A stretch of DNA of 7,253 nt from Planctomycetaceae bacterium (lineage in GTDB: Bacteria > Planctomycetota > Planctomycetia > Pirellulales > Thermoguttaceae). The translations under genes were made by a program, and so were the position numbers. The DNA is taken from assembly GCA_009776995.1 (NCBI GenBank), contig WRMR01000257.1:1-7253 (forward strand). Reading direction: 5' to 3'. This document shows, piece by piece, positions 6,732 through 7,253 of the stretch; within the stretch, counting starts at the first letter, position 1; each line of letters starts with the position of its first letter. The notes under the pieces are model-generated. The model saw nothing but the letters and a program-made list of their open reading frames with translations, had not been told where the DNA came from and made no database searches.

Positions 6732-6801
6732 AAAAAATCTTTTTTCACGCAGAGGACACAGAGGCCGCAAAGATTTTTTGAAAAATGCCCTCTGCGTGAA
6801 A
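6732..6801. repeat. Intergenic repeat element with nested inverted repeats (CGCAGAGG type)
   Basis: TTTCACGCAGAGG (6743-6755) and CCTCTGCGTGAAA (6789-6801) are perfect 13-bp inverted arms. A second pair, AAAAAATCTTT (6732-6742) and AAAGATTTTTT (6769-6779), interlocks with the first, so both cannot fully pair at once. Within it is a rough 9-bp tandem: CGCAGAGGA, CACAGAGGC, CGCAAAGAT (6748-6774). I recall similar CACGCAGAGG...CTCTGCGTG elements as abundant intergenic repeats in planctomycetes and other environmental bacteria. It sits just upstream of the ATPase promoter. Confidence 0.7.
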
Positions 6802-6816
6802 TCAACTCATTTCGCA

Positions 6817-6830
6817 ACGAAGATACGAAG
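6817..6830. repeat. Short ACGAAG direct repeat
   Basis: ACGAAG occurs at 6817-6822 and again at 6825-6830, separated by two bases. It lies a few bases right of the inverted-repeat element. Strings such as this often accompany CGCAGAGG elements, so it may be part of the same repeat. Confidence 0.4.
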
Positions 6831-6944
6831 GTTTTTGCCGTTTAGCCCTGTATCCCGGACGAGGGGTGAAAACGTCGCAAAGACGGGATTTTGCTACAGT
6901 GGATTGGCACGGGTGGAACACTTAGGATTCGTAAATAATTAACC

Positions 6945-6973
6945 TGTCCATTTATACGAAACTTTGTTATGAT
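6945..6973 (+). promoter_or_regulatory. Possible promoter of the transposase gene
   Basis: TATGAT (6968-6973) is a good -10 box, with TGTCCA 17 bases upstream as a weak -35 box. The surrounding sequence is clearly more AT-rich than its neighbours, and the start codon follows 23 bases after the -10 box. Confidence 0.35.
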
Positions 6974-6982
6974 TTTTTTCAT

Positions 6983-6987
6983 GGAGG
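6983..6987 (+). promoter_or_regulatory. Ribosome binding site of the transposase gene
   Basis: GGAGG lies nine bases before the ATG at 6997. The other ATG, at 6981, is in a different frame, so this site decides the start. Confidence 0.7.
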
Positions 6988-6996
6988 CACTCACTC

Positions 6997-7253
6997 ATGG
7001 AAGAGATCCTTGCACTCAAATTTGCCGTGTTGCATGCCGAATTGAACGAACGTCAACGTCGGCTTTGGGCTGCCGGCGAAGCGATGTGTCTGGGACGCGG
7101 CGGCGTTTCGCTTGTCAGTCGTGCGACGGGGTTGTCGCGCACAACGCTTCCCCTCGGCCTTTGCGAGTTGGAAAGCGGCGATCCCCTGACAGGGCATCGC
7201 GTTCGACGCGAAGGCGGGGGACGGAAAAAAGTCAAAGACACTCAACCGACGCT
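6997..7253 (+). CDS. ISAzo13-type transposase, N-terminal 85 residues only (runs off right edge)
   Basis: The visible part matches the N-terminal region of ISAzo13-family ('Rhodopirellula transposase') proteins. These read approximately LDERQRRLWAAAEA...GGVS-VARATGLSRTTIRRGLREL...RVRRPGGGRK. Here the order is LNERQRRLWAAGEAMCLGRGGVSLVSRATGLSRTTL (16-51) and then HRVRREGGGRKKVKDTQPT (67-85). The visible region is a helix-turn-helix that would bind the element's ends. The DDE catalytic domain lies outside the window. In the recognition-helix region the usual basic residues after SRTT are replaced: the sequence reads LPLGLCEL where RRG-REL is common. That may mean a divergent or decaying copy. 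The frame is intact throughout the window. The element's left end is probably between about 6900 and 6990. Confidence 0.8.
   Translation, partial: MEEILALKFAVLHAELNERQRRLWAAGEAMCLGRGGVSLVSRATGLSRTTLPLGLCELESGDPLTGHRVRREGGGRKKVKDTQPT
6997..7253 (+). mobile_element. Left part of an ISAzo13-like insertion sequence
   Basis: This is inferred from the transposase N-terminus alone. The exact left boundary is upstream of the gene and could not be placed, because the right end with its matching inverted repeat is outside the window. The AT-rich stretch starting near 6930 is the likely start of the element. Confidence 0.6.

Larger units (their letters stand above)
6594..6996. other. 403-base divergent intergenic region without a gene
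   Basis: It lies between the divergent ATPase and transposase genes. From left to right it holds the ATPase ribosome binding site and leader, the ATPase promoter near 6700-6728, an inverted-repeat element (6732-6801), a short ACGAAG repeat (6817-6830), and a stretch to about 6930 in which I see nothing. The AT-rich presumptive left end of the insertion element follows, with its promoter and ribosome binding site. Short open frames crossing the region in either direction have no family resemblance and poor start contexts. Confidence 0.7.

Noticed and set aside
6743..6801. CRISPR-like repeats
   Set aside because: There are only two arms in inverted orientation and a short 9-bp tandem, with no regularly spaced direct repeats and unique spacers and no cas genes.
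6851..6894. Possible terminator hairpin (CGTC-GCAAA-GACG followed by GGGATTTTG)
   Set aside because: The stem is only four base pairs, the T-run is short, and no plus-strand gene ends upstream of it.
6571..6942. Plus-strand short frames crossing the divergent intergenic region
   Set aside because: They run through the ATPase promoter and the repeat element and have no similarity or ribosome binding site.

Overview
The window looks like bacterial chromosome, most likely from a planctomycete or a related PVC-group bacterium. I infer this from gene content only. There is an SGQSN-type sialate O-acetylesterase-like esterase, a secreted right-handed beta-helix protein, a very large YhaN/Rad50-like ATPase, the start of an ISAzo13-type ('Rhodopirellula') transposase, and intergenic repeats of the CGCAGAGG and GCGGCTCTGA kind that I associate with such genomes.

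Layout. A plus-strand esterase gene runs in from the left edge (2-1363) and lacks its 5' end. It converges with a minus-strand gene for an exported beta-helix protein (1499-2632). The 135 bases between them carry short repeats but no clear terminator. Next to the beta-helix gene on the same strand lies the dominant gene of the window, a 1282-residue membrane-anchored coiled-coil ATPase (2745-6593). The 112-base gap between these two genes holds a perfect 11-bp inverted repeat followed, in the sense of transcription, by a T-run. It fits an intrinsic terminator for the ATPase gene, so the two genes are probably separate units even though they share direction.

The 403 bases from 6594 to 6996 contain no gene. 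They hold a convincing sigma70-like promoter for the ATPase, a repeat element with 13-bp inverted arms, and a possible promoter for a plus-strand transposase gene. That gene starts at 6997 and runs off the right edge.

How the genes relate. The esterase and beta-helix protein both fit extracytoplasmic handling of acetylated glycans, a common theme in polysaccharide-degrading bacteria, but nothing in the sequence links them directly. The ATPase has a complete ABC/SMC-type ATPase split across its two ends, a two-helix membrane hairpin in the middle of its coiled coil, and a long acidic tail with an exact 12-bp DNA repeat. The SbcD/YhaO-type nuclease often encoded next to such proteins is not beside it here. 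I see no CRISPR array, tRNA, rRNA or recognisable defence operon. The most unusual object is the architecture of the ATPase, not a demonstrably new multi-gene system.
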